Under the pieces are notes generated by a model. It ran no database searches. It was not told the origin of the DNA and saw only the letters and a list, made by a program, of their open reading frames with translations. Below are positions 54,464 to 62,885 of a stretch of DNA of 64,000 nt, one piece after another (within the stretch, counting starts at the first letter, position 1; each line of letters opens with the position of its first letter). The stretch is from SAR202 cluster bacterium AC-647-P02_OGT_505m (GTDB lineage Bacteria > Chloroflexota > Dehalococcoidia > Lucifugimonadales > UBA826): positions 1-64,000 of the forward strand of contig VEXB01000004.1 of the NCBI GenBank assembly GCA_009391195.1, read 5' to 3'. Both the position numbers and the translations under genes were made by a program.

Positions 54464-55933
54464 CTAATTGCGCAATTGAGGAAAAAGTATTACTTCTCTG
54501 ATTGACACATTGTCTGTGAGTATCATTGCCAGTCTATCGATTCCAATACCCAATCCACCGGTGGGTGGCATGCCATGCTCGATGGCTATAAGAAAATCTT
54601 CATCCAGTCGATCCATATCTTCCCCTTGGAACTCCTGGTGGAGACGTTCCTGTTCCTCAAATCTTTGACGTTGATCAATAGGATCATTCAACTCAGAAAA
54701 GGCATTACATATTTCCATTCCGTGAACGAATCCCTCAAATCTTTCTACTATTCTGGGATCCTTGGACGATTTCTTTGCTAGAGGCGACATTGCCAATGGG
54801 TAGTCGACCAAAAAGCATGGCTCTCTCAATGATGGCTCTACTTTTTCTGATATGAGTTTGTCTAATAGGCCTCCCCAGCTGACTTGCTGGTCTATATCAA
54901 TTCCAATATCTTTCATTGCAGCGCCTAGAGAGTTCACCGTTTCACATTCGAAAAAATCTATACCGCTTGTTGTTAATATTTTTTGATGAAGGTTGATTCT
55001 CGGCCAAGGAGGGGTGAAGTCCAGTTCTTCGTCTCCAAACTTAACTTTTGCTGAACCGGTTATCTCTTTAGCACAGTGTGAAACCATATTTTCCACCATT
55101 GCCATAACATCGTTGTAGTCAGCAAAAGCCTCGTAACTCTCCATCGTGGTGAATTCTGGGTTATGTTGTTGATCTATTCCTTCGTTCCTAAATACACGCC
55201 CTATTTCATATACTTTTTCAAATCCACCTACTATAAGTCTTTTCAGATGTAGTTCAGTAGCAATTCTCAGGTATAAATCCCTGTTCAGGGATTTATGATG
55301 GGTGGAAAATGGTGTTGCCATTCCTCCTGCGGCTATGGGAACAAGCATAGGAGTTTCTACTTCGATAAATCCCATATCATCCATAAAACGCCTTATGGAT
55401 GATACCAACTTGCTTCTGGATTTGGCAGACTTCATAGCTGTTTCGCTTGCGATTAAATCCAGATATCTTTGCCTGTATCTTGTTTCAGTATCTGTAAGTC
55501 CATGCCACTTTTCAGGGAGGGGGCGTAAGGCTTTACAAATGATATGCAATTTCGATGCTTGTGCAGATATTTGGTCCGTTCGCGTTCGAAACATTGTTCC
55601 ATTGACACCGATCCAGTCCCCGATATCCAGCTGTTCCAAGATTTCGTATTCTTCTCCCATCTGGTTCTGACGGAGGAGGATTTGAATGGTTCCATCACCA
55701 TCTGAAATATCGAGAAAGGTAGCTTTTCCCATACCTCGTCTTGCGATAACACGCCCAGCCAATGAGACTTTGATTTCTTCAGGTGCTTCGGCCGAATTTT
55801 CGAATTCAGATATAGCTTCGGCGCTCGTATGGGTTCTATGGAATCTGGCTGGATATGGATCTATCCCCATATCGCGGAGTTTTTTTACCTTTTCAAGGCG
55901 CACCCTGAAAAATTCGCTTTCAGATTGGCTCAA
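54464..55933 (-). CDS. lysS: Lysyl-tRNA synthetase, class II
   Basis: The 489-residue enzyme has an N-terminal OB domain (VSLAGRVIARRGMGKATFLDISDGDG), then class II motif 1, motif 2 in YEIGRVFRNEGIDQQHNPEFTTME near residue 242-265 and motif 3 in TGGLGIGIDRLAMILTDNVSIREVILFPQLR at the very end. Length and domain order are typical. The start codon is ATG, and the gene stands alone on the minus strand. Confidence 0.97.
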   Translation of the reverse strand: MSQSESEFFRVRLEKVKKLRDMGIDPYPARFHRTHTSAEAISEFENSAEAPEEIKVSLAGRVIARRGMGKATFLDISDGDGTIQILLRQNQMGEEYEILEQLDIGDWIGVNGTMFRTRTDQISAQASKLHIICKALRPLPEKWHGLTDTETRYRQRYLDLIASETAMKSAKSRSKLVSSIRRFMDDMGFIEVETPMLVPIAAGGMATPFSTHHKSLNRDLYLRIATELHLKRLIVGGFEKVYEIGRVFRNEGIDQQHNPEFTTMESYEAFADYNDVMAMVENMVSHCAKEITGSAKVKFGDEELDFTPPWPRINLHQKILTTSGIDFFECETVNSLGAAMKDIGIDIDQQVSWGGLLDKLISEKVEPSLREPCFLVDYPLAMSPLAKKSSKDPRIVERFEGFVHGMEICNAFSELNDPIDQRQRFEEQERLHQEFQGEDMDRLDEDFLIAIEHGMPPTGGLGIGIDRLAMILTDNVSIREVILFPQLRN

Positions 55934-56254
55934 CTTATCCCCCGTGTCTGTACAGGCCTATTGGTATAAGAACCTGATATTGAGAATGGAACCCCTTGGT
56001 AGGGTCGGAATATAGACTTCATTTTTATCCTAACGATTGCCCAAGGTAGCATGTGAAATATCTTATATTCGACTTGGAACCTTGTAAAACGGGATTAATG
56101 CACATCGATCACTTCTGTTCAATTCACGGTGATGATTCTGGTATTACGTTTGGACTACTTTAATATTGCTCCGAAAAGTGACCAAAATCTTCTTTGACTG
56201 GCTTGATCTTGTTGTTAGTATCGCTATGAAGGATTGCTTAATCCTATCTGATGG
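55934..56254. other. Intergenic region between divergent lysS and rsmD
   Basis: These 321 nt should carry promoters for both lysS and the rsmD-coaD run. A TTGACT lies about 60 nt before rsmD, followed at 17 nt by a weak AGTATC, so a promoter is possible but not certain. I see no RNA gene, repeat or supported ORF; the overlapping 66-codon track frame is in a different phase from rsmD. Confidence 0.35.
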
Positions 56255-56833
56255 GTGGTTGATTATTCAGTTTTGGCTATTCGAGTTACGGGTGGAATTC
56301 ATAGGGGTAGACAAATTGGGTCGCCGAAAGGTGGACCGGGAATTAGACCAACTACTGACAGGGTAAAGCTAGCTATATTCTCCATATTGGGGACTGAAGC
56401 TGTCCAAGGAAAAAAAGTGCTGGATCTATTTGCCTGTACAGGGGCTCTGGGCATAGAAGCGATAAGCAGGGGAGCGCAAAGTGCGTATTTTGTCGAAAGG
56501 GCGCAAAGGAACTGCATTTTGATTAAAAATAACCTTCAGAAATTAGGTATCAGTGACATTGGAAGAGTGGAAAAATCTGATTGCCTAAAGTTTCTTGAGA
56601 GAGGGAAAGGAAATTTTGAGTTAGTTTTTCTGGATCCGCCCTTTGATGAAACTAATTGGGATAAGTTATTGAATTCCGTTGGACGTGAAAGATTCATTGC
56701 TCAGGGTGGTGTTGTGGTCGCAGAACATAAGGCGTCCACTGCTTTAGGCCAGTCATATGGTGCAATTAATAGGTTTTCGGAGAGACGATACGGAGATTCA
56801 AAGGTTTCTTTTTACGAGGTTGCAAGTGTCTAA
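56255..56833 (+). CDS. rsmD: 16S rRNA (guanine966-N2)-methyltransferase
   Basis: The 192-residue SAM-dependent methyltransferase has the RsmD pattern: RVTGGIHRGRQIGSPKGGPGIRPTTDRVKLAIFSIL near residue 10, VLDLFACTGALGIEAISRGAQSAYFVER near residue 55 for SAM binding and the catalytic-type LVFLDPPFDETNW near residue 125. The GTG start at 56255 is the track choice; TTG at 56273 would give the common family start and is also possible. The gene overlaps coaD by 8 nt. The RsmD-CoaD pair is widespread. Confidence 0.93.
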   Translation: MVDYSVLAIRVTGGIHRGRQIGSPKGGPGIRPTTDRVKLAIFSILGTEAVQGKKVLDLFACTGALGIEAISRGAQSAYFVERAQRNCILIKNNLQKLGISDIGRVEKSDCLKFLERGKGNFELVFLDPPFDETNWDKLLNSVGRERFIAQGGVVVAEHKASTALGQSYGAINRFSERRYGDSKVSFYEVASV

Positions 56834-57302
56834 AGCTTTCTATCCAGGTAGTTTCGATCCAGCTCATAATGGTCACATAGACGTTGCTACGAGGGCTTCA
56901 AAACTTTTTGACGAAGTTATTGTAGGCGTATATGACGCTCCACCTAAAACATTGATGTTTGATACCGATGAAAGAGTTGAATTATTTGAAGAGGCTTTAG
57001 ATGGGATTGGTAATGTGGTGGTGACTCCATTTACTGGATTGGCCCCGGCCGTGGCCAAAGAGGTGGGAGCGGACGTAATTCTCAGAGGCTTGAGAGCAGC
57101 CTACGATTTCGAGCAAGAATTTGAAATGTCGCTTATGTGGAGAAATCTTTCTCCGGATGTAGACGTCATTTGCATGATGAGCGCCTTGGAACACCAATTC
57201 ATCTACTCAAGCAGGATCAAAGAAGTAGCACGATTAGGTGGGCGAATAGATAACCTTGTACCAAAGCATATAAACGCTGCGATTTTAGAGCGGCTCGATT
57301 AG
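56826..57302 (+). CDS. coaD: Phosphopantetheine adenylyltransferase
   Basis: The 158-residue product makes dephospho-CoA from 4'-phosphopantetheine and ATP. It has AFYPGSFDPAHNGHIDVATRAS at the N-terminus with the nucleotidyl-transferase HxGH-type motif, VILRGLRAAYDFEQEFEMSLMWR near residue 87, and IYSSRIKEVARLGG near residue 127. The track ORF has 23 extra codons inside rsmD; GTG at 56826, preceded by GAGGT at 5 nt, gives the normal family length. Confidence 0.95.
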   Translation: MSKAFYPGSFDPAHNGHIDVATRASKLFDEVIVGVYDAPPKTLMFDTDERVELFEEALDGIGNVVVTPFTGLAPAVAKEVGADVILRGLRAAYDFEQEFEMSLMWRNLSPDVDVICMMSALEHQFIYSSRIKEVARLGGRIDNLVPKHINAAILERLD

Positions 57303-57338
57303 ACATATTTGATGCATAGCCATGGGAGGGCAGTTTCG

Positions 57339-57920
57339 ATGGACACAAAACAGATTTTGAGCGAATTAGAGTCCCTGAGAAATTCAGGAACCAAAGTTCC
57401 AGGATTTAGGGGCAAGGTTATGATCGAGTCAGATAAGCTCGCTCAACTCGCTTTAGCGATTGAGTCTGGTATGCCTGCTGACATAGAGGAAGCTCAGGCG
57501 ATTATTATGCAGAGAGACAGCATAATAAGCCAGGCTAATCTTGAGGCAAAAAGAGTGAAGGAAGAAGCGGAAAATGCTGCTGACACTCTTAGAAGCACTG
57601 CCACGGAAACGCATGACCTTAAGGTTGCTGATTCCGAAATAATGAAAGAAGCTAGCAGTAGAGGAGATGTAATCACTAACAGCGCTGCCACTGAAGCTCA
57701 GAGCATAATCCAAGACTCTCAGCGGAAGGCGTATGCGATCATAAATGAAGCTGAGAATTCAGCATCTTTTCAGAGAGAAGGAGCCGATAGGTATTCACGT
57801 GAAGTCCTCTCAGGACTTGAAGAAAAGCTAGCAGATGTTCTTGGCCAGGTGAGAAGAGGGATTGATACCCTTCAGTCAGATAAAGCTACATCTTCAAACG
57901 GAAGTAAGGTATCAGTTTAA
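57339..57920 (+). CDS. Coiled-coil protein of unknown function, DivIVA/ATPase-b-like
   Basis: This 193-residue protein is largely helical. An N-terminal segment with PGFRGKVMIESDKLAQLALAIESGMPADIEEAQAII is followed by a long charged heptad-rich stretch (residues about 60-165) of the kind seen in DivIVA-like and ATP-synthase b-like proteins. A short glycine/serine-rich tail ends the protein. GGGAGGG upstream supports ATG 57339 over the track start. It lies 36 nt after coaD and before a strong terminator, so it is probably the last gene of rsmD-coaD. Function is unknown. Confidence 0.55.
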   Translation: MDTKQILSELESLRNSGTKVPGFRGKVMIESDKLAQLALAIESGMPADIEEAQAIIMQRDSIISQANLEAKRVKEEAENAADTLRSTATETHDLKVADSEIMKEASSRGDVITNSAATEAQSIIQDSQRKAYAIINEAENSASFQREGADRYSREVLSGLEEKLADVLGQVRRGIDTLQSDKATSSNGSKVSV

Positions 57921-57931
57921 GGCTTAGCATA

Positions 57932-57964
57932 AGAGGATTCCGGTCTGTTCGATTGGAATCCTCT
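57932..57964. terminator. 10-bp hairpin after the coaD operon
   Basis: AGAGGATTCC pairs perfectly with GGAATCCTCT across a 13-nt loop, followed by AGGTTTT. It lies between the coiled-coil gene and the convergent D-glutamate cyclase gene. Confidence 0.7.
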
Positions 57965-57984
57965 AGGTTTTGGTATCTGGTAGA

Positions 57985-58848
57985 TCAAGACGTTAGGGCA
58001 CCGTTAACCAGTTTGTGAAGGGTTTCCAATAGTGCCGCGTTTTCTGCTAAATCGAATCCGTCAACTTTATAAATTTGTTCCCCGGAAAAACCGTCCACAG
58101 CTCCCAGATCGACCATATCAGAGATCCTTTGGGTGTCTTCGTCGATTGTAGGGAGAATGTTTTTTCCGGCGGATACTGACAGTGCAGCGAGTAATCCGTA
58201 CCCACCCCAATTGGAGACGCTGGCAATTATCAATTCAGTAACTTTGGAAACAGCTGGATAGGAAACCAGTGTTTCAGATTTTTCTACCCCGTCTCTGACG
58301 TTCCCTAGTCCAATTTCGTTTCCGCCATCACCAATCCCAATAGTTTTCGAATGCATATCAAACATGAGGTCAACTTTCGCTGTCTGATCACTTATGTCGA
58401 GGTCCCGCATGTTTCGATATAAGCCATCAGCTGCAGCAGCACAGCGTTCGATTGATATCAGTACAGAAGGATTCTCAGCGCTTAATATTTCCTCTGCGTA
58501 TTGGACGCTTTTAGTAAGGGTAGTTATTGGAAAATCTATAACATCAGTACTTTCGGCAACATAAGGGCGTAACAGCATGCTGGAGTATTCATCGGCCACA
58601 TATTTAACCTTGTATCCAAGCTGTTCTAATCCAACTCCAATGGCAATTGCACCTGGTGGACCATCAGTTTCAGCCGCTCCTGCGCTTAGAATGTAAAATC
58701 CAGTGGTGATCAAAATCGTCCCGGTATTGTCGAGAACTAGCTCTGCAGCTCTGGCGCAGGAGTCTGGGGGAACTAGATCCCGTAGTTCTGATATACCTCT
58801 TTGATCGTTTGACAGTATGATGTCTTCAATCGTCAAGTTTGCATCCAT
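57985..58848 (-). CDS. DUF4392 (D-glutamate cyclase C-terminal-like) protein
   Basis: The 287-residue protein begins with a short helix and then shows the DUF4392 glycine-rich pattern: TGFYILSAGAAETDGPPGAIAIGVGLEQLGYKV near residue 51, ISIERCAAAADGLYRNMRDLDIS near residue 132 and IGIGDGGNEIGLGNVRDGV near residue 171. This domain forms the C-terminal half of the vertebrate mitochondrial D-glutamate cyclase DGLUCY, whose N-terminal half is DUF1445. The gene for a DUF1445 protein is directly upstream, with no gap between stop and start, so the two are probably co-translated and may form one enzyme. Confidence 0.82.
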   Translation of the reverse strand: MDANLTIEDIILSNDQRGISELRDLVPPDSCARAAELVLDNTGTILITTGFYILSAGAAETDGPPGAIAIGVGLEQLGYKVKYVADEYSSMLLRPYVAESTDVIDFPITTLTKSVQYAEEILSAENPSVLISIERCAAAADGLYRNMRDLDISDQTAKVDLMFDMHSKTIGIGDGGNEIGLGNVRDGVEKSETLVSYPAVSKVTELIIASVSNWGGYGLLAALSVSAGKNILPTIDEDTQRISDMVDLGAVDGFSGEQIYKVDGFDLAENAALLETLHKLVNGALTS

Positions 58849-59646
58849 TTATAACACCGAATATTCTTCATCTTTTTTATCAGTAATGAACATGTAACCC
58901 GGAGCATGGGTGATCATTATTTCTGGCTTTGAGCTCATTGCTACACTTTGAGGTGTCACGCCACATGCCCAAAACACAGGGACTTCGCCCTCATTTATTT
59001 CAGTTGAATCGCCGAAGTCTGGCTTTGAAATGTCCGAAATTCCAATCGCTTCCGGTGATCCTACATGTATGGGAGACCCATGAACGCTGGGAAATCTTGA
59101 CGTCACCTGAACAGCTCTAACAACTTTTTCCTGGGGTATTGACCTCATTGAAACCACCATGGGGCCAGAGAATTCTCCTGCAGAAGCGGTTTCTATATTT
59201 GTAATGTACATGGAAACGTTCGTCCCTTTCTCAAAATGAGGGAGTCTTATTCCATTGTTTTGTAGCGCAGCCTCAAAGGAAAAGCTACATCCGAGCATAA
59301 AGGTTACAAAATCTTTTTCCCAAATGTTTTCTAACGATTTGATTTCTTCTTCTAGGACACCATTTTTATAAACGCGGTATAGCGGGACATCATTTCTGAC
59401 GTCACTGCCTGGCGCCGTGAGTTTGGCTTCTATTTCTCCCGGCTCGAGTACTTCAATTAGCGGACATGGTTTTGGATTGCGTTGACAAAAAAGAAGGAAA
59501 TCGAAAGCGTTTTTGCGGGGAAGAATGGCAAGGTTTGCCTGGACAAACCCTGGTGCCAATCCCGATGTTGGCCTTGTTAGCTCATTGTTTCGAAAGGAAT
59601 TACGAAGTTCGGCAGGTGAATTAATTAGGTCTATTTCTTTAAGCAT
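58849..59646 (-). CDS. DUF1445 (D-glutamate cyclase/hydro-lyase-like) protein
   Basis: The 265-residue product matches the DUF1445/YcsI family: SPAELRNSFRNNELTRPTSGLAPGFVQANLAILPRKNAFDFLLFCQRNPKPCPLIEVLEPG at the N-terminus, DVRNDVPLYRVYKNG near residue 83, FVTFMLGCSFSFEAAL near 112, SMRSIPQEKVVRAVQVTSRFPSVHGSPIHVGSP near residue 165-198 and WACGVTPQSVAMSSKP near residue 226. The corresponding half of DGLUCY binds the metal and catalyses D-glutamate to 5-oxo-D-proline. It lies directly upstream of the DUF4392 gene. Confidence 0.86.
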   Translation of the reverse strand: MLKEIDLINSPAELRNSFRNNELTRPTSGLAPGFVQANLAILPRKNAFDFLLFCQRNPKPCPLIEVLEPGEIEAKLTAPGSDVRNDVPLYRVYKNGVLEEEIKSLENIWEKDFVTFMLGCSFSFEAALQNNGIRLPHFEKGTNVSMYITNIETASAGEFSGPMVVSMRSIPQEKVVRAVQVTSRFPSVHGSPIHVGSPEAIGISDISKPDFGDSTEINEGEVPVFWACGVTPQSVAMSSKPEIMITHAPGYMFITDKKDEEYSVL

Positions 59647-59826
59647 AATCTGTTTCCCCCCGGAATCTCTTGGTTTCAGGCCTCATATGGTGATTCTAAG
59701 CTATTATTACTATATTCACTTCCAACGCTATTCTACCCCCAAGCATTAACTTTTGTCTGAGCTCTTAATCTCCTCTTTATCCCGTTGAAGCATTATTTGA
59801 CGCTATGCTATTCTTTTCATTCAGGT

Positions 59827-59903
<77 letters not shown>

Positions 59904-60291
59904 ATCCTAGTCTTTGGGTGTGACTTTTACAGGGTTTCATCCTTTATTTGGACTGACTTAAAACTTTTATGAGTTACTCAAATTTGACCGAGTGCCTAAA
60001 TTTGGATATATTTAGGCACTCGGGAGCGGTCAAAATACCCGAAATAGGGAGATAACTTCAAACAATCGAATAGTAGGCTGATTGCCTACTGCTGAGCAAC
60101 GGATTCAGGTTCTTTTAAACCTCATGAGTCATTGCCTAATAAGCATCCCAGGGGTTCACTCACTCATTCCAACACGTAGAAGTTAATTTCTGGTGCCAGC
60201 GATCTTGGTCCGTAATGGCAAACATGCCTAAGGTTTGACCACGGAAAGCCCGCACCAACAGGTCTGTACATTTAGCTAAGGAGAAGTATAT
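59904..60291 (+). other. Structured non-coding region between tRNA-Pro and the betaine transporter
   Basis: This 388-nt stretch has no gene. It holds a 13-bp hairpin (CCGAGTGCCTAAA at 59988-60000 with TTTAGGCACTCGG at 60011-60023), a perfect 7-bp hairpin (AGTAGGC-TGATT-GCCTACT, 60072-60090) and a shorter AGGTT/AACCT stem nearby. The last 25 nt carry AAGGAGAA before the ProX start. It could be a 5' leader of the transporter operon or a tRNA terminator followed by a promoter region. Confidence 0.45.
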
Positions 60292-61548
60292 ATGTTAGGG
60301 AGTTTAATTCGCGGTAGGACTTTGACAGTGTCAGTTGTTCTATTGGTTGCAGCATTTGTTATGTTTTCAATCGCTTGTGGGGAGACGGTGAGGGAGGTTG
60401 AGGTAATTAAAGTTGTTGAAAAAGAAGTTCCAGTGGAAGTCGTTAAGGAAGTAGTGGTTGATAAGATCGTTCCAGTGGAAGTCATTAAGGAAGTCGCCAT
60501 CGATAAGATCGTCGAGGTGGAGGTTCCTGTTGAAGTAGTAAAAATCAAAAAAGAAATTATGAAGGTAGAGGTTGAAGTACCTGTGCCTGAAGGTCCAAAA
60601 AGAGAAATAGTCTTTGGTGGACTTAACTGGGACAGTGCGCTGGTCCAGAATGGTATTGCCAGGTATATAGTCGAGCATGGCTACGGTCATGAGACTTCAC
60701 AGATCGAAGGAGCCACCGTTCCACTATTCCAGGGTTTGAGGAAAGGTGATATAGACATCACGATGGAGATCTGGCTCCCCAACCAAAACGTAGTTTGGAA
60801 TGAAGCTGTGAAGGCAGGGGAAGTGATCCCTGTAGGTAAGAGCCTTGAGGATAACTGGCAGAGTACATTTCTTATTCCTGCCTACGTCCAAGAAGCCAAT
60901 CCAGATTTAGATTCTGTAGAGGACCTTAAAGAAGAAAAATACAAGGCATTATTTGCAGAACCAGATAGCAGTGGAAAAGCTGTGCTATGGGGCTGTATCG
61001 CTGGATGGGCGTGTAGGGGAGTCCAGGAAGGAACTGACGCTGGTCCGGGACAAATATCAGCATATGGCTTAACTGACCATGTTGAACTTAGAGATCCGGG
61101 AACCTCTGGCGCGCTGGGAGCCGCTATTGAAGGTGCGTTTAAGAAAGAGGAAGCTATTCTTTTCTACTACTGGGGACCAACGAAGCTCATGCTTGACCTA
61201 GAGTATCCTGTGAAGGTTGTTGACTTAGAGCAGCCCGATCCAAGCACCTGTGCTGGTAATGACCCTGTACACGGTTGTGCTTTCCCTCCAGCGGAAATCA
61301 TGATCGCTATGAATACAGATTTAGTTCATGAAGCCCCCTATCTAATCAAGTTTTTCAACAACTGGGATTGGTCAGCCGGAAATCAGTTAGTCGCTGACGC
61401 CTGGTACGGTGACAATAATGGGGATTACGGCAGTTCTGAAGAGGCTTTTGAGGCAACAGCTGTCTGGTTCCTAAGTAATAATGATTCATGGCAGAGCTGG
61501 GTACCTGAAGATGTACGCGATAGTGTATTAGCGGCTTTGGCCAAATAA
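60292..61548 (+). CDS. Glycine betaine/proline-type ABC transporter substrate-binding lipoprotein (ProX/OpuAC-like)
   Basis: This 418-residue protein has a lipoprotein-type leader (TVSVVLLVAAFVMFSIACGE), a linker of repeated EV-rich units such as VPVEVVKEVVVDKIVPVEV (residues about 30-98), and a PBP-fold domain from about residue 100 containing GGLNWDSALVQNGIARYIVE, a repeated pattern of tryptophans (MEIWLPNQNVVWNE, WGCIAGWACRG, YWGPTKLM) and ELRDPGTSGALGAA. Ligand is probably a quaternary amine such as glycine betaine, inferred from the family and the following ProV and ProW genes. Confidence 0.87.
   Translation: MLGSLIRGRTLTVSVVLLVAAFVMFSIACGETVREVEVIKVVEKEVPVEVVKEVVVDKIVPVEVIKEVAIDKIVEVEVPVEVVKIKKEIMKVEVEVPVPEGPKREIVFGGLNWDSALVQNGIARYIVEHGYGHETSQIEGATVPLFQGLRKGDIDITMEIWLPNQNVVWNEAVKAGEVIPVGKSLEDNWQSTFLIPAYVQEANPDLDSVEDLKEEKYKALFAEPDSSGKAVLWGCIAGWACRGVQEGTDAGPGQISAYGLTDHVELRDPGTSGALGAAIEGAFKKEEAILFYYWGPTKLMLDLEYPVKVVDLEQPDPSTCAGNDPVHGCAFPPAEIMIAMNTDLVHEAPYLIKFFNNWDWSAGNQLVADAWYGDNNGDYGSSEEAFEATAVWFLSNNDSWQSWVPEDVRDSVLAALAK
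60391..60588 (+). repeat. EV-rich short tandem repeats in the ProX linker
   Basis: Direct repeats of units like GTTCCAGTGGAAGTC and AAGGAAGTAGTGGTTGAT code the linker of the lipoprotein. The blocks beginning GATAAGATCGTTCCAGTGGA recur imperfectly. Such valine/glutamate linkers are common in Chloroflexota binding proteins and may span the cell envelope. Confidence 0.65.
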
Positions 61549-61598
61549 GGGTTTCAGTTAGTTAGAAATATTGATTTTGCTAACTGGAGTGCAAAAAG

Positions 61599-61624
61599 GG
61601 GACCGCTCTGTTCAGGGCGGTCCC
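61599..61624 (+). terminator. Intrinsic terminator-like hairpin between ProX and ProV
   Basis: GGGACCGC pairs with GCGGTCCC across a 10-nt loop and is followed by TCTTTT; an A-run precedes it. It could reduce transcription from the binding-protein gene into the transporter genes, so that ProX is made in excess. Confidence 0.72.
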
Positions 61625-61650
61625 TCTTTTGTGTGGGATTACTGTGACTT

Positions 61651-62844
61651 ATGACTGTAGAACCTGAACAAATTAGCCACCAGATTGTGGTGGACCGTCT
61701 TTGGAAAGTGTTTGGAAATAACCCTTCCAGTGCCTTGGAAGCTGAAAATGCGGGAAAGTCGCGAGCAGAGATTCAATCTGAATTTGACCAAGTTGTTGCC
61801 CTTAGAGATGTTTCCTTCCATGTGGAGAAAGGGGAAACATTCGTCGTTATGGGACTGTCGGGTAGCGGAAAATCTACGCTGGTAAGATGCCTGAGCCGTT
61901 TAATCGAGACTACTTCTGGGCACATATATGTTGACCTGGAAGATGTTACCTCACTGGACGACAAATCACTTAGGGAATTTAGGCGTAGTAAGGTGTCCAT
62001 GGTATTTCAGAACTTCGGGCTTCTTCCACATCGAAACGTCATGGACAATGCCTGCTATGGACTGGAAATCAAAGGCTTGTCCAGAACCGAACGTTATGAA
62101 AGAGCCCAAAGGATGCTGGATTTAGTCGGATTGAATGGCTGGGAAACTTCTAAAGTAAGCCAACTGAGTGGTGGTATGCAGCAACGAGTTGGATTGGCAA
62201 GGGCTTTGGCAGTGGAACCAGAGATTCTACTTCTGGATGAGCCATTCAGTGGGCTGGACCCATTGATAAGACGCCAGATGAGGTCTGAACTTGCAGTGTT
62301 GCAAAAAGAGATACAAAAGACGATGGTTTTTATCACGCATGATTTGGATGAGGCTGTCACTGTGGGGGACAGGATAGCTATTATGCGAGATGGTGAGATA
62401 ATCCAGATGGGAACGCCTGAGGAAATAATTCTGAACCCGGTAGACGACTTCGTCGCCGAATTCACCGAGGATGTTTCCAAGGACAGGGTCCTTAATGCCT
62501 CGTCCATTTCAGTCACTCCGGACCTAATTTGGTCCTATTCTCACGATTTGAATAGCTTAAAGAACAAGATGGATGAGGTTAAAGCTGGGCATATAGCCTT
62601 TGTGAATGAATCAGGAGCCTCGTTGGGTGTCTTGACGGGAAGTGACGTGGAACATATTGCATCCATGGAAGAATTAGACCGTATGCTGGGAGAATCAACC
62701 GATACGATGATGTATTCCAGCAATGTTAAACCTGCAATTTCAAAATTGGCCAACTCATCAACACCTATCCCTGTCGTGGATTCTGATAATAATCTTCTTG
62801 GCGTAATAACCCAGGCCTCCATTTTGAATGCTCTATCTGAGTAG
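61651..62844 (+). CDS. Glycine betaine ABC transporter ATP-binding protein (ProV/OpuAA-like)
   Basis: The 397-residue ATPase has Walker A VMGLSGSGKSTLVRCLSRL near residues 68-86, the Q-loop VFQNFGLLPHRNV near 117, the signature LSGGMQQRVGLARALA near residue 171, Walker B ILLLDEPFSGLDP near residue 191 and the H-loop FITHDLDEAV. The C-terminal 100 residues contain the two short CBS-like segments typical of betaine transporters (GASLGVLTGSD and NNLLGVITQAS), which sense ionic strength or nucleotide. It probably forms one transporter with the ProX and ProW genes. Confidence 0.9.
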   Translation: MTVEPEQISHQIVVDRLWKVFGNNPSSALEAENAGKSRAEIQSEFDQVVALRDVSFHVEKGETFVVMGLSGSGKSTLVRCLSRLIETTSGHIYVDLEDVTSLDDKSLREFRRSKVSMVFQNFGLLPHRNVMDNACYGLEIKGLSRTERYERAQRMLDLVGLNGWETSKVSQLSGGMQQRVGLARALAVEPEILLLDEPFSGLDPLIRRQMRSELAVLQKEIQKTMVFITHDLDEAVTVGDRIAIMRDGEIIQMGTPEEIILNPVDDFVAEFTEDVSKDRVLNASSISVTPDLIWSYSHDLNSLKNKMDEVKAGHIAFVNESGASLGVLTGSDVEHIASMEELDRMLGESTDTMMYSSNVKPAISKLANSSTPIPVVDSDNNLLGVITQASILNALSE

Positions 62845-62885
62845 GAAAACCCTAATTAAAATAAATTGTTGGAGCGCCAAACCCC

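Noticed and set aside
56166-56366. 66-residue plus-strand ORF before rsmD
   Set aside because: It lies partly in rsmD in another frame and has no ribosome site or family pattern.
60276-60548. Thr/Ser-rich minus-strand ORF
   Set aside because: It is the reverse reading of the EV-rich repeat in ProX; repeated DNA keeps other frames open.
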